NCBI GenBank assembly: GCA_907163375.1
Contig: CAJQUW010007073.1
Coordinates: 310,001 to 374,000, forward strand
Reading direction: 5' to 3'
From: Prostheceraeus crozeri
Lineage: Eukaryota > Platyhelminthes > Polycladida > Euryleptidae
Length of the DNA: 64,000 nucleotides
Part shown: positions 24,610 to 34,444 of the stretch, one piece after another
Position numbering within the stretch: the first letter of the stretch is position 1
How the letters are laid out: the number at the start of each line of letters is the position of its first letter
The notes under the pieces: model-generated
The model's input: the letters and a program-made list of their open reading frames with translations, nothing else
Databases searched by the model: none
What the model was told of the DNA's origin: nothing
Made by a program: the position numbers and the translations under genes

Positions 24610-24617
24610 TTTTAGAA

Positions 24618-25458
24618 CGTCTCATGGCAAGAGCTTTCGAAGTGAGCCCTTTTTTCTGTGATGTACAGGGATTTGCAAAGCTATTAGCAATGACGATAGA
24701 TGCCTTGTGGGATGTTCTATGCAAAAATAACGACATGGAAGTTACAATGATTGAGAAATTATACCCACGTGTTCCGAATATTTAAATGTTGCGCTGTTAT
24801 TTCTTATGGAGGTTACAAGAGCCTGTTATAGTTACTGGAATTAAACAAAAAGGAGCCAACGCCGTTGAGCTGCTTTTCAAGGTCAACCAAGTGACCATGG
24901 AATTGCGAATTTTCACCATTGTGTTCCTGATTAGAGCTACAAAGGAAGCCAAGGTTTTGTTGATGATTATTTCAGCTCCATACGTTGGTGCCAATGTTGA
25001 TCGATTTTGATACATCTCAACAAATTGTATATGAAGTTGTGTGAGATGTTGATTCTGGTTTGACACTTACCATTATGGATGATTGAGTCAAGTGTTACAT
25101 ATAAACGATATTAGATATTGCTTATTTGGAGTTATATTTCAACAACTGCCTGTGATGGCAATGCTTAATCGTGGCAAGGCATTGATATCAAGGATGTCAC
25201 TCTACATGTCTGCTTTCCTACATTGCCAACATCAGATTTTTAGTCAAGTGAATACACAATATCTTAAGCGAGAAGTATCGATGTTGACCTCCTCTCGTGT
25301 TTTATAATTTTGTAATCACAAGTACCTGTTGACCGGTGCCAGATTTTTATTTGGCCGACCGACTATACCTGTTTCCATGCATATTTTTTTCTTTGCAATG
25401 GAGTTTGTGTGTTGTTGGTGCTGTGTGTTTCACTCATTTTGGGTTACAGCAATTGCCG
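24618..25458. other. No gene recognised
   Basis: Several short frames on both strands, for example 24786-25010, none with family motifs. No terminal-repeat pairs seen. Confidence 0.4.
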
Positions 25459-25618
25459 CCATGGAGTGAGTATATAGCATATGAGCACATACATCGGATA
25501 ACATTATGTCTATGATTAGGACCGATTAGGACTATATTATTTGATTATAAAATTATTATAACATTATTATCCTAATAATGTAATCCGATGTCTATGCATG
25601 TGAGTATACACTCTATGG
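25459..25618. repeat. Palindromic mini-element, 160 bp
   Basis: The left side CCATGGAGTGAGTATATAG...CATCGGATAACATTAT is matched by the complement of the right side ending ACTCTATGG. Its ends resemble the CATAGAGTA family (CATGGAGTG and CATAGAGTG). ATTGCC occurs just outside both ends (25452-25457 and from 25621), a possible remnant of a target duplication. Confidence 0.55.
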
Positions 25619-25758
25619 TTATTGCCATGCGCATTTGCGGTTGTCTCTCTTCTGAATTACTTGCCTAAAGAGCAGTGACGCTGTTAGTGAGGTCTTCATC
25701 AAACAAAAGCAAGTTTGAGAATTATTTGCGAAAATGATACTGACAAATATGCATCCAT

Positions 25759-25808
25759 AGACATCGAACATCAGCACGAGGTGCCTTAGTGCTTGCTGTT
25801 CGATGTCT
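25759..25808. repeat. Short imperfect hairpin (about 50 nt)
   Basis: AGACATCGAACATCAGCAC pairs with GTGCTTGCTGTTCGATGTCT around an 11-nt loop. CATAGACATCGAACA recurs once more near 25876. It is short for a microRNA precursor; function unknown. Confidence 0.5.
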
Positions 25809-26189
25809 CTGTGTGCATCATTCTTTATCCTTTAGAATGCATGATGGTTGGTAGGTTGGCGATGGCTTTAGTCATAGACATCGAACAACAACAACTAGGC
25901 AACAACAACTGTCCGTGGCTTTAGCTATATGGATTCATATAATTCTCACCAATTTTGTGCTATTCGCAGCACATGGACATCAAACCAAATATCACTTTCT
26001 ATTGTGGCGGTATAATCGATCATCATGACCAATCAACATGATCGCGCTACGTTCACATTATATTGGGTATGTCGTGGGATGTTTAATAAAACGTTCTTAA
26101 TGTAATTTTGTGCTTTAATTTTGCTCGATTGCTCACAAAAAGCTTCTCATATACCGTTTTAATTAAATACAGTTTTCGCAAGCGCCGAT
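25809..26189. other. No recognised feature
   Basis: AT-rich sequence containing the second CATAGACATCGAACA word near 25876. Nothing else seen. Confidence 0.4.
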
Positions 26190-26553
26190 CGATCAGCCAC
26201 AGAAGTTAGCCGTTTATCTTCCACTGAGAAGTGGATGGTCGCCCTAAAACCACTTGAATTTCAGTTGAAATCTGCTAGACTTAGAGCTCATTTACCACCA
26301 CAGCTAGTGTGACTGATTCAGTTTCCCTCTTGTCGTTTTGTATGAACTGTGACTGATTATAATTCAAAATCTGTGATAAAATCCTCACATACGCGCTTAG
26401 AATCACTCTGGTATTCAAACTGAGCATACCAGCGTCATGAAACTTCACCTGCAAATGTCAAATGTTATCAACAATGCTCCATCCTACTTTTGACTTGAAC
26501 TGAAGCATATAAGAAATTCTGTGACTGATTATAATTTTTTTCAGTTTGACTGA
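26190..26553. repeat. Diverged dimer of the 172-bp satellite unit
   Basis: GTGACTGATTATAA occurs at 26349 and again at 26521, exactly 172 bp apart, the period of the array at 20140-21448. The preceding GTGTGACTGATTCAGTTTCC near 26311 aligns with the satellite's GTATGACTGACTCAGGTTCC. The rest of each unit has diverged strongly. It adjoins a Tc1-type helix-turn-helix remnant on the same side. Confidence 0.65.
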
Positions 26554-26688
26554 TTATACATTTTCCAGATTATCTTTTGTGACCATTGATGGTGAAACAC
26601 TCAACCGCCTCGCAATTTCACTTTTGGTTACATTCGCATGTTGAAATAGGGTAATTATTTGCAATCTCTTCTCGTTATAACTCTCCAT
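26554..26688 (-). pseudogene. Tc1/mariner-type helix-turn-helix N-terminus (44 codons)
   Basis: The minus-strand frame starting at the ATG at 26686-26688 reads MESYNEKRLQIITLFQHANV then TKSEIARRLSVSPSMVTK, followed shortly by a stop at 26554-26556. The pattern (IxxLxxxGxSxxEIARxLxVSxSxV) is the N-terminal paired-like HTH of Tc1/mariner transposases. No second HTH and no DDE domain follow; instead the sequence runs into the 172-bp-type repeats. It was too short to be called by length alone. Confidence 0.6.
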
Positions 26689-26741
26689 GTCGACGGTAAA
26701 TGAATGTGTTCTGAAAGCAATCTATCGAAAAGCCAATATTA

Positions 26742-27485
26742 GTCCGGGAGCCAGCGTGAAGTTGTGCAGGGAACGAGGTAGTACATAAAATTTTCACATA
26801 GCATAGTCCACCTCTAACCTACTGCAAAACTTCGCGTCTGCCGGATCAGATCATTTGCTTTTCAGAAATAGAGAGGATAACACAATCCTATGTATTTCCA
26901 ATGGTAAAATTGTGACATTTAAGGTGTTGACTCCATTTTTTCGAATTTTTGCTCATAAAAGTTACACAAATTGGTATTTTGTTGAACTGGTTATTATAGA
27001 AATCATCTACAGATCATGATCTTTCAAGTGAGCTATCATTCAGTGACAGAGGATGAAGTAAAGTGTACAAACAGACACTTTTTGTAAAAGTATATCAACA
27101 ATTTTCCTGAAATTTCTATGTTAAAATTTGCAGTTACACCAACGAAAAGTGTCTGTTTGTACACTTTACTTCATCCTCTGTCACTGAATGATAGCTCATT
27201 TGAAAGATCATGATCTGTAGATGATTTCTATAATAACCAGTTCAACAAAATGCCAATTTGTGTAACTTTTATGAGCAAAAATTCGAAAAAATGGAGTCAA
27301 CACCTTAAATGTCACAATTTTACCATTGGAAATACATAGGATTGTGTTATCCTCTCTATTTCTGAAAAGCAAATGATCTGATCCGGCAGACGCGAAGTTT
27401 TGCAGTAGGTTAGAGGTGGACTATGCTATGTGAAAATTTTATGTACTACCTCGTTCCCTGCACAACTTCACGCTGGCTCCCGGAC
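26742..27485. mobile_element. Hairpin MITE with 343-bp near-perfect arms
   Basis: Arms 26740-27082 and 27145-27487 (counting the flanking TA) are reverse complements without indels. I found two mismatches, around a 62-bp loop. The termini are GTCCGGGAGCCAGCG and its complement, flanked by TA on both sides, consistent with a Tc1/mariner-type TA duplication. There is no coding capacity. A degraded relative is at about 33056-34018. Transcription would give a very long double-stranded hairpin. Confidence 0.9.
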
Positions 27486-27487
27486 TA

Positions 27488-28360
27488 TATCTATAAACAT
27501 TCTACATTCAAATTTGAAGGACGTCATAGACTTTTACAGCTGCAACGCATATCAAAAATTGTACTTTTCAAAACATTATTAACTTTCCAACTGGCGGTAG
27601 TGCCATGGATATTTATATGATCGCTGTATATTGTAATTTTAAATTCTTCCTGATTCTTGGAGTTAGGTAAAGGCTGATGATCAACCAGTCGGAGCGAAAA
27701 CGGTCAAAGATATGCAATAATCCATTACTAAAATGAGTTAAAAGCCTTCACTTGTGATATCAATATCGTAATGTAATACAAAACTATCGTTTCAAATTAA
27801 TTAAATTTGAAATTCTAATGAGAATAAGGAAAAATTCAAAATTTTCATACATTTTCCAACTTAATAACCAGCACTGTACACTCATAGCAGTTTTGATGAA
27901 ATTTTTTTCTTCGGATGCATAGACCTATACCTGCGATTTGCTGAACATAATTGAATTGTTTGACTGTCTATAAAATTACTTTCTGTGTTACTACTTCCTT
28001 CCCATGTACAGTGCGCGACAGCAAGTTGTAAACTTGGCATAAATCTACGGACACGTACATTTTTCAACACATTCTAAATTTTTTTGCTGTTAGGAAATAT
28101 CGACAAATGTATAATCATCTGAAAGAGAATTTTCGGATCTATCATTTGAATGTTGTTGAATTAATTGTTTTTGAAATTGGTGGTTCCTAGAGGCCCATAA
28201 ACCCGAAAGCCCCAAATTTTCTTTGACTTGTTTTGACAAGCGCATAAATCAATTTGAAACATTCTCCTTGTGATATTCAAAACCGTCACAAGATTGGCTT
28301 TCAGAAAATATATAGTTTGAAAGTGTTTTGTCGAAGTTTATAGGCAATATTTTGAAAGTA
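27488..28360. other. No recognised feature
   Basis: AT-rich, short frames only, nothing recognised. Confidence 0.4.
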
Positions 28361-28551
28361 GTATAGATAGATAATGTGGCGATTTTTTCATTTTCAGAAT
28401 ATTTCTTCGAAGGGCCTTAAATTTACCCAACAAAAGCTGAAAACACTAGTTTTGAGGTAAATAAATGCCACCAGTTAGTTAACAGCGTTATTTCTGCTAT
28501 TATCGCAACACATTCTGAAAATGAAAAAATCGCCGCATTTTCTATATATAC
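28361..28551. repeat. Inverted repeat, about 40-bp arms
   Basis: The core GGCGATTTTTTCATTTTCAG (28378) is matched by its complement at 28514-28533. The similarity extends outward through TA-rich sequence to about 40 bp with several mismatches. It lies just before the Penelope-like C-terminus and could be part of its decayed copy or a separate small element. Confidence 0.6.
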
Positions 28552-28565
28552 TGATAAAGCATTTT

Positions 28566-28701
28566 TCAGACTGTAATACTGGCACATGATAATGTCAATA
28601 CAAATTTGCGCCTTCGTGAAGCTTACTACATAAAGCGATTAAGGTCCGAATTTAACAACAGGATTGAACTTGAGCAGCTTAGGGATTTCCTTTTCATTTG
28701 A
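28566..28701 (+). pseudogene. Penelope-like retroelement C-terminal end
   Basis: The frame ending at the stop 28699-28701 reads NLRLREAYYIKRLRSEFNNR then IELEQLRDFLF. The REAYYIKxLxPxxNxRxE...LxxFLF pattern is the end of the GIY-YIG endonuclease region that closes Penelope-like proteins. Upstream reverse transcriptase was not found, so only a short 3' piece remains. Confidence 0.5.
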
Positions 28702-29520
28702 TGTTAGTTGTTGTTTTGTGTGTGCGTTTTGTCAGGAGAGAGTAATCCCACCTTGCCACTGGTAAATTGTCACCCAATAAAACCAGTTTCTGTTCTATGT
28801 CTATCAGATCAAAGCTATCAAATTGCTTTAGCTACTGGTATAAGGCATCCCAGTACTATCTGTCGTCTCTATTATTTTTTACCTATTTCTATGCTTATAC
28901 ATTACTATGTTTGTATTTTCTGAGATCTTTTGAATTATGCTCTGTAAATAGATTCACTTGCGTGTAGATGATCGGCAGGTGCTGATAGAAGTATATCGCA
29001 AATATAACGCAAAATTCTGAATTTTTAACAATAGCTGGTTCCTCCCAACTCAACACAATTATGTCAAACCGAGGTATCTTCACAACAAAAATATGTGACT
29101 GTAATTTTAACAGGTCAAATTATTTCACTCTTGACCAAAGTCTCATTTCGATAGCACTTAATAAAATATTCCTGACAAATGTAATGATTCTATCCGATTA
29201 CTACTTTCATAGAACGTCTAATAAATAAGTCAATGTTCATTGTCTCTCAGAAGCACATTAGGCGCAACATTTCACTGTTTGCCCTCGAATACAAAAAATA
29301 GTTCATTGTTGGTTTCATCAGAGATTCAATTTTTGACATTCAATCGTCATGTTATTGATTTTTGTAATTAAGAATAAGAATATTGATCGTTCAATGATAT
29401 GGAGACAACGCATGGTGAAAATATATTGAATGAAGCAATACATTGTATTAAAAATTTCTTATATACTTTGGCGAAGTTCTGCTAAACACAAAAGTTGACT
29501 GAATCGTCCTGTGTGTGCAG
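28702..29520. other. No recognised feature
   Basis: Short frames in TM-like, AT-rich composition without motifs. It ends in a fair splice acceptor (CGTCCTGTGTGTGCAG) at 29505-29520. Confidence 0.4.
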
Positions 29521-29586
29521 AAGGGAAGCAAAACCAACAGCGGTTGAAAGACTTTGTGCAGCAAATACTGGCAAATTATTAATTCA
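29521..29586 (+). CDS. Candidate penultimate exon of the gene ending at 31863
   Basis: After the acceptor at 29520 a 66-nt open segment reads REAKPTAVERLCAANTGKLL. It ends ATTCA before a weak GTTGTT donor. Its end phase (two bases left over) fits the start phase of the terminal exon at 31749 (one base, then TCA), giving IHSEPGAPDN across the junction. Phase agreement alone has a one-in-three chance and the donor is poor, so this is tentative. The protein family is not recognised. Confidence 0.3.
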
Positions 29587-31748
29587 GTTGTTAAAGAACT
29601 CTCTCATGGTCTCTTTATTGACCATATAAAACATGAATAAATTCAAATAATTTATGTACAAATTCTTTCGTTTCAAATAGTAGGTCATTGTAGCTTTATC
29701 CCTATCAGGACCGGGAGATTTTTAGCGTCCTAGGACCGGTGGGCTACAAAGTGCCCACCTCAAATTTTCCATGTTTCGAAATAGGATAACTACATATTTC
29801 GAGTCTCCTCCTTCGATTGGTAGTGCCTATTTTGCATGATTCGAAGACCTTCATACCAAAAATTCAAATGTGAAATTTGTATTTTCAATTTTATTCATTT
29901 TCCTTTCAATGCTTTCAAAATATCGTAAATTTGTGGCGACATAGTGGCTGAGGATTACTTAGAAGAGGTTTCCCACCGACGTCGTTTTCAAAAGTTTTTG
30001 ACAGTTCTGATATCAATAAGGATGCAATGGAAGTTATTCCATAAGAGAAACGCTCACGGTGCATTTAAAGCGAACGATTTCTTCAACTGCTACGACACCA
30101 CTACCAAGTGTTCTCCTATCTTTCCGTTTAAATTTATTTTGAATGGGAATACAACTTGGTCTTCAAAATGTTTGCAAATGAATTTCGTACAACTGAGCTA
30201 CCGGTACTTCAGCATCAAGAGCAGTCAGTAACTACAGTCGCCAAATTGCAGAATTACTTTCTACCTATTCTAAAGCGTGAAAAAGTCACATATACCTTCC
30301 CTGGAGAATGAGGGAATTCCCTTGACGCGTCCATAGCAATCAATATTTAGGAGTCCATACAAGTAATGTGCAACAACGAAATTGTAGTAGTCCTTGCCAG
30401 TGACAGATCCCAACCGCCCAATGCCAAAGTCAAAGTTCATGGAAATTCATACAATAAGATAATAATATTAATAGGAGGTCTTCATATTCAATTCGGTTGT
30501 CTGTTGCTGCTTTTTTCTTTTGATTATTATTGCTTCTTTCAATCTTAAGCTTCATCGTCTGCTATTTTTGAAATGTTAGTTTCAAACTTAGATGGCTGAG
30601 AAAAAATTTGTAATTTTGATAGCTGATGATATTTTATTCGGAAATGTCAACAAATAATCGCATTACCGACGGACGGCTACGTGTTCATTTGTGAGGAGTT
30701 CCTCGGTAAATGTGCTCAAATACGATATTACACTGATAATGTATGTGCCGTGGTCGCACATCAAAGTCTAGTTCATTAGATAATGCATTGCATGCATATA
30801 CACAGACCGTGATTCCTTCTGAAATTAGAATCGTTCTTCTCCTTTCAGAAAATATCTGCAATACTGATTTGACTTTCGAAATAAATAAAAGGATAACCCA
30901 ACAATGCCCGTAAGTCTTTTGAATATTGGCTGAAATTTTCACAATTAATAATTTCGTTCTATGTTTTATAGGTCTGCCGTAATGAGAAACATGTTTTTTT
31001 ATCGATTACAAGGCTCAAGCCATGAAATTTGACAACCTCTAGAATGAAATTGTAGTTTCGTCCAATGCACAATAATGGCAATGCGCAAAAATCGCACGCG
31101 CTGTCGTAGATATTATTTTCGATCCATGCAATTGGACTAAAATCAGTCACACGTTAAAATCTACCATGGCCTGATACCATTGACAATACCTACCATATGC
31201 ATCTTTAGCAATTTTCGTTTTTTCGATAAAAGTTGCATTAATGCTTACCAATATCCTATGTTAAAATTTCAACGACTGTTGCAACCTAAATCTTAAGGAA
31301 AAGTACCTTAAAAGTTTGGTCCTGGAATGTTATCAAGTAATATCATATGTGCATTCTTGGCTAATATCTTGCATGTGCAGTAGCAACACATATTACTATG
31401 CCATATAATCCATTCTTGGCAAATGCCGCACATGTGTTTTAGCAAGTAATATCGCACTGTGCATTCATAAAATGAATTACACTCAATTGCAGTCCCTTCT
31501 TGGATTCAATCTAGGTTTGAAAATACCTTGTCGATAGTAGATGGATGTTAAAAACCACATGCTAAGATGATTTCCGTTTTCAATAAAAATTGCAATCTTA
31601 AGTAAGCTTTTTGCTTCTCCTGAAAAGTTTGTAACACATTCAACACATATTAACCAATGACATTGAAATGACATGCGAGATATTGTCACGACGTAGTCTA
31701 ATGTTGTTATATGTTTGTATTGAAAATGGTGTTTTTCTTATATTTCAG
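29587..31748. other. Probable intron; no other feature recognised
   Basis: It contains short frames without motifs (for example 29944-30231). It ends in a strong acceptor (TTTTTCTTATATTTCAG). A GGACCGGGAG/CCTAGGACCGGTGGG segment near 29705-29755 has a small hairpin (GTGGGC...GCCCAC). Confidence 0.4.
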
Positions 31749-31863
31749 CTCAGAACCAGGCGCTCCTGACAACGCCGTCGTAGAATGCTATAAAAAAGGG
31801 CTTAGAAAAGTTTTCATAGAGGATGCCATAAAAAAGATAAAACTTGTTAAAGATATCCTCTAA
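31749..31863 (+). CDS. Terminal exon of an unidentified host gene
   Basis: A textbook acceptor (polypyrimidine tract then CAG) ends at 31748. In the frame starting one base later, 37 codons read SEPGAPDNAVVECYKKGLRK then VFIEDAIKKIKLVKDIL, with a stop at 31861-31863. The lysine-rich amphipathic end and normal codon composition look like a genuine soluble protein C-terminus. AATAAA follows 56 bp after the stop. I do not recognise the family. The exon would begin in phase 2 (two bases contributed by the previous exon). It was missed by length because it is only 115 nt. Confidence 0.6.
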
Positions 31864-31918
31864 AATGCTTCTGACTAATGAGAACAATATGTTTCACTTC
31901 ATTTAGATATTGATTATG

Positions 31919-31924
31919 AATAAA
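31919..31924 (+). promoter_or_regulatory. Poly(A) signal AATAAA
   Basis: A canonical AATAAA lies 56 bp after the stop codon of the terminal exon at 31749-31863. A second AATAAA occurs near 32013. Confidence 0.55.
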
Positions 31925-33055
31925 CGTTGCTGATAGCAAGAGATGTTTTCAATTTGAGAAGGAAGATTTTGAGTCTGTATGAAACCTGTCGAATTTTTTA
32001 ACATGCTTATGTGAATAAAACATTGGTCTGTCGATTAGATTGTATATTATGAGCACATGTAGCTCGGATGCAAAATTTCATATACATGTATTTCCAATGA
32101 GAAATTTCGGCAATATGGGTGCAACACTACAAATCGGTTTTCAGATGCGTGGCAGTTTTTGTTCAGCTCTTTGCTTTGACTAACCTTTGTGTGCAATACC
32201 TTGACAAATATGTACCATTTTCATTCGGGATAAGATGTCTGTAGGTCTATATGCAAAACTTCGTTTATTTGTTTCGAGCGACGCCACTTATTTGAAAGAG
32301 CACGATCTGTGGATAAATCATGTCGAAGAAATACTTATTCGATTGTAATTTTTTATTGCTATGATATGAAGCCGAAATTTTTGTCCACAAAATTTGTTCA
32401 GTACGCTGATGATATTTATGAAATTATACCTTTTTCTCAGCATCAATCAGATAAATCTTTACTGACTGTGAAGAATGAGGTCTAAACATACAGAGATGGT
32501 CTTCTTCAAGTTTATTGCGTATAAATGAAAAGAAAATTAAAATAGTGATTTTTACCAAGAAGAACAAAAATGTCGATTGTATGCTTGAAAAGTTCTTTAA
32601 GCCACTAGATGACATGTAGTGATATGATTGAAACATTCTAATACATTGTTTGACCCTTTTCGGTCCCCTTTTCTGTCTTAATGTACAGATCACGTCAATT
32701 GTAAAGCGTGTTTTCAAACGTCCAAGTCGAGTTATATGTTTATCCGAATAAATTGTGAATTTACAAACATGTTTTTGAAAAGCGTGGAGCTGCTTATATG
32801 AAATTGATAAATGAAGTTCACAATCCTGAACATCCATAAATCCACTTATGTATTTTAGAAATAGTTGACTGTCAGTACCGTTATGTTAAACAGTAAGACG
32901 GCGAATCGGTTATGGCCGAACGCATTTCAAACCGTTTTGTAACTTTATGACTTCTATTCTTATTTCACTTGTGATGCATACTCTGATTTTTGATTATCAT
33001 TGATGAAATATGTGATTAATCATCATTTAATCTGCAGTCAATAACTCAAGAAAAT
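31925..33055. other. No gene recognised
   Basis: Intergenic-looking. A segment near 32295 (TTTGAAAGAGCACGATCTGT) weakly resembles the hairpin MITE arm (TTTGAAAGATCATGATCTGT), so part of this may be a decayed copy of that MITE. The minus-strand frame 32424-32837 has no family motif. Confidence 0.4.
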
Positions 33056-34018
33056 CGCGTCTATGACTAAAATGTCACAATTTCTCCATTGGAAATGCCT
33101 GGAATTCTTTCTATTTAAGCTATTTATAACAGACATGCGATCTGATCCGACAGACGCGCAGTTTTGTAGTAGTCAAGAGGTATCACCCTCACAAAAATTC
33201 CTCAGGATTTTTCATGAGATTTTTTCTCATATATGTCTCATGAAATTTCATGCGGATTTGGAACGTTTTCGCATAAATTATCTCATCAAATTTCATGAGT
33301 TTCTCATAAAATTCTCATTAATAAAAGAATAGTTGCTCTTTCGTACTTCTGAATTTATGTTTCTGGCAATGTGTTATTGAGGCTTTCTTAGCCTCACTAT
33401 GTTGCCCCTGAGCATTTCCACGCCATGTCCAGAAAATCATTTCAGTATTCGCAATAATATACCATTATCATCATATCAATAAGACGATGAACTGTGATCA
33501 CATATATCTACATTTTCAACATCTTGCATTCAACATCTAATTGTAAAGTCAAAGTATATATGCATTATTTCGAGAAGGCTGATGCAGATCGCTATGATAT
33601 ACTCCATACTGTTGCTTTTTATCCTTTATAGAATAAACTTGGAGATTCTTATCGATTGAATAATCTTTCTTATGACTCTTTCCTTTCGCGACCAACATGC
33701 ATACCTTACTACTTATAAACTTATTTTCACAAAAACATCATGAATGCTCATGATTTTCCCATGAACGCATCATGCGATATTATCCTCATGAATACTCTCA
33801 TTATCACTCATTATATTCTCATCAAAGCATCATGAGTTAAATATTATTTATGACAATATCATGAACCTCATCATGACCTCATGAGCTCTCATAAAAATCT
33901 CATGAATCCGCATTAAATTTCATGAGTTCTCATGAAAAATTTTCATGAGGGCAATTTTATATGAGAAAGTCTCCGGCACGACATTGTTCCCTGCACAACT
34001 TGTGCTCCCGGACTCCCC
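33056..34018 (+). mobile_element. Degraded relative of the 26.7-kb hairpin MITE, split by an insertion
   Basis: AATGTCACAATTTCTCCATTGGAAATG (33072 on) and CGATCTGATCCGACAGACGCGC match the right arm of the MITE at 27145-27485. After the insertion the match resumes as GTTCCCTGCACAACTTGTGC and CTCCCGGAC, ending at about 34014. Similarity is moderate. Confidence 0.65.
33186..33951. mobile_element. TCATGA-rich palindromic MITE, about 766 bp
   Basis: It starts CCCTCACAAAAATTCC and ends AAAAATTTTCATGAGGG. Both sides carry TTTCATGAG and CTCATGAAATTTMATGCGG in inverted orientation (near 33237 and near 33907). More than a dozen copies of the palindrome TCATGA and its one-base extensions fill both subterminal zones. 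No coding capacity. The target duplication is unclear (TCA/GCA at most). It sits between two halves of the degraded MITE. Confidence 0.65.
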
Positions 34019-34444
34019 ACTCAGACAATAATAATTTTCCAGTTTGGAATTATTGTTCGTGGTGTAAAACAAACCTATAATAACCGTCCATTCTCTTATA
34101 AGCGCCCGATCATTATTTTTCAATGCTATTCACCAAAATGTTGTCTACAAAGCTGGCGCATCTTTCATTGCGCTGAAAGTCAAAAAGGCCGAGAACAGTT
34201 CTTAATTTTTCATGGAGCAGTAAGTGATTTATACAAATGGATGGATAAATGAGGAAGCTGCCATGCCTGGCTACAACGCTGGACTACTCGAAACATTATA
34301 ATTGACACTTAGCCCGTTATTTCTCAGATTTTTTATTCATTGATTTTCGCAATTTTTCTTTATCAAATAACCTTCTCCATCTTTGAAGGGTGCATAGAAA
34401 TCTCATTTTTACAATATTATTCAATTTATTAAAAAATCAAATTT
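34019..34444. other. No recognised feature
   Basis: Nothing recognised apart from the left flank of the next element. Confidence 0.4.

Noticed and set aside
26190-26553. Possible regulatory repeat because of four TGACTGATT words
   Set aside because: The exact 172-bp spacing ties it to the satellite instead.
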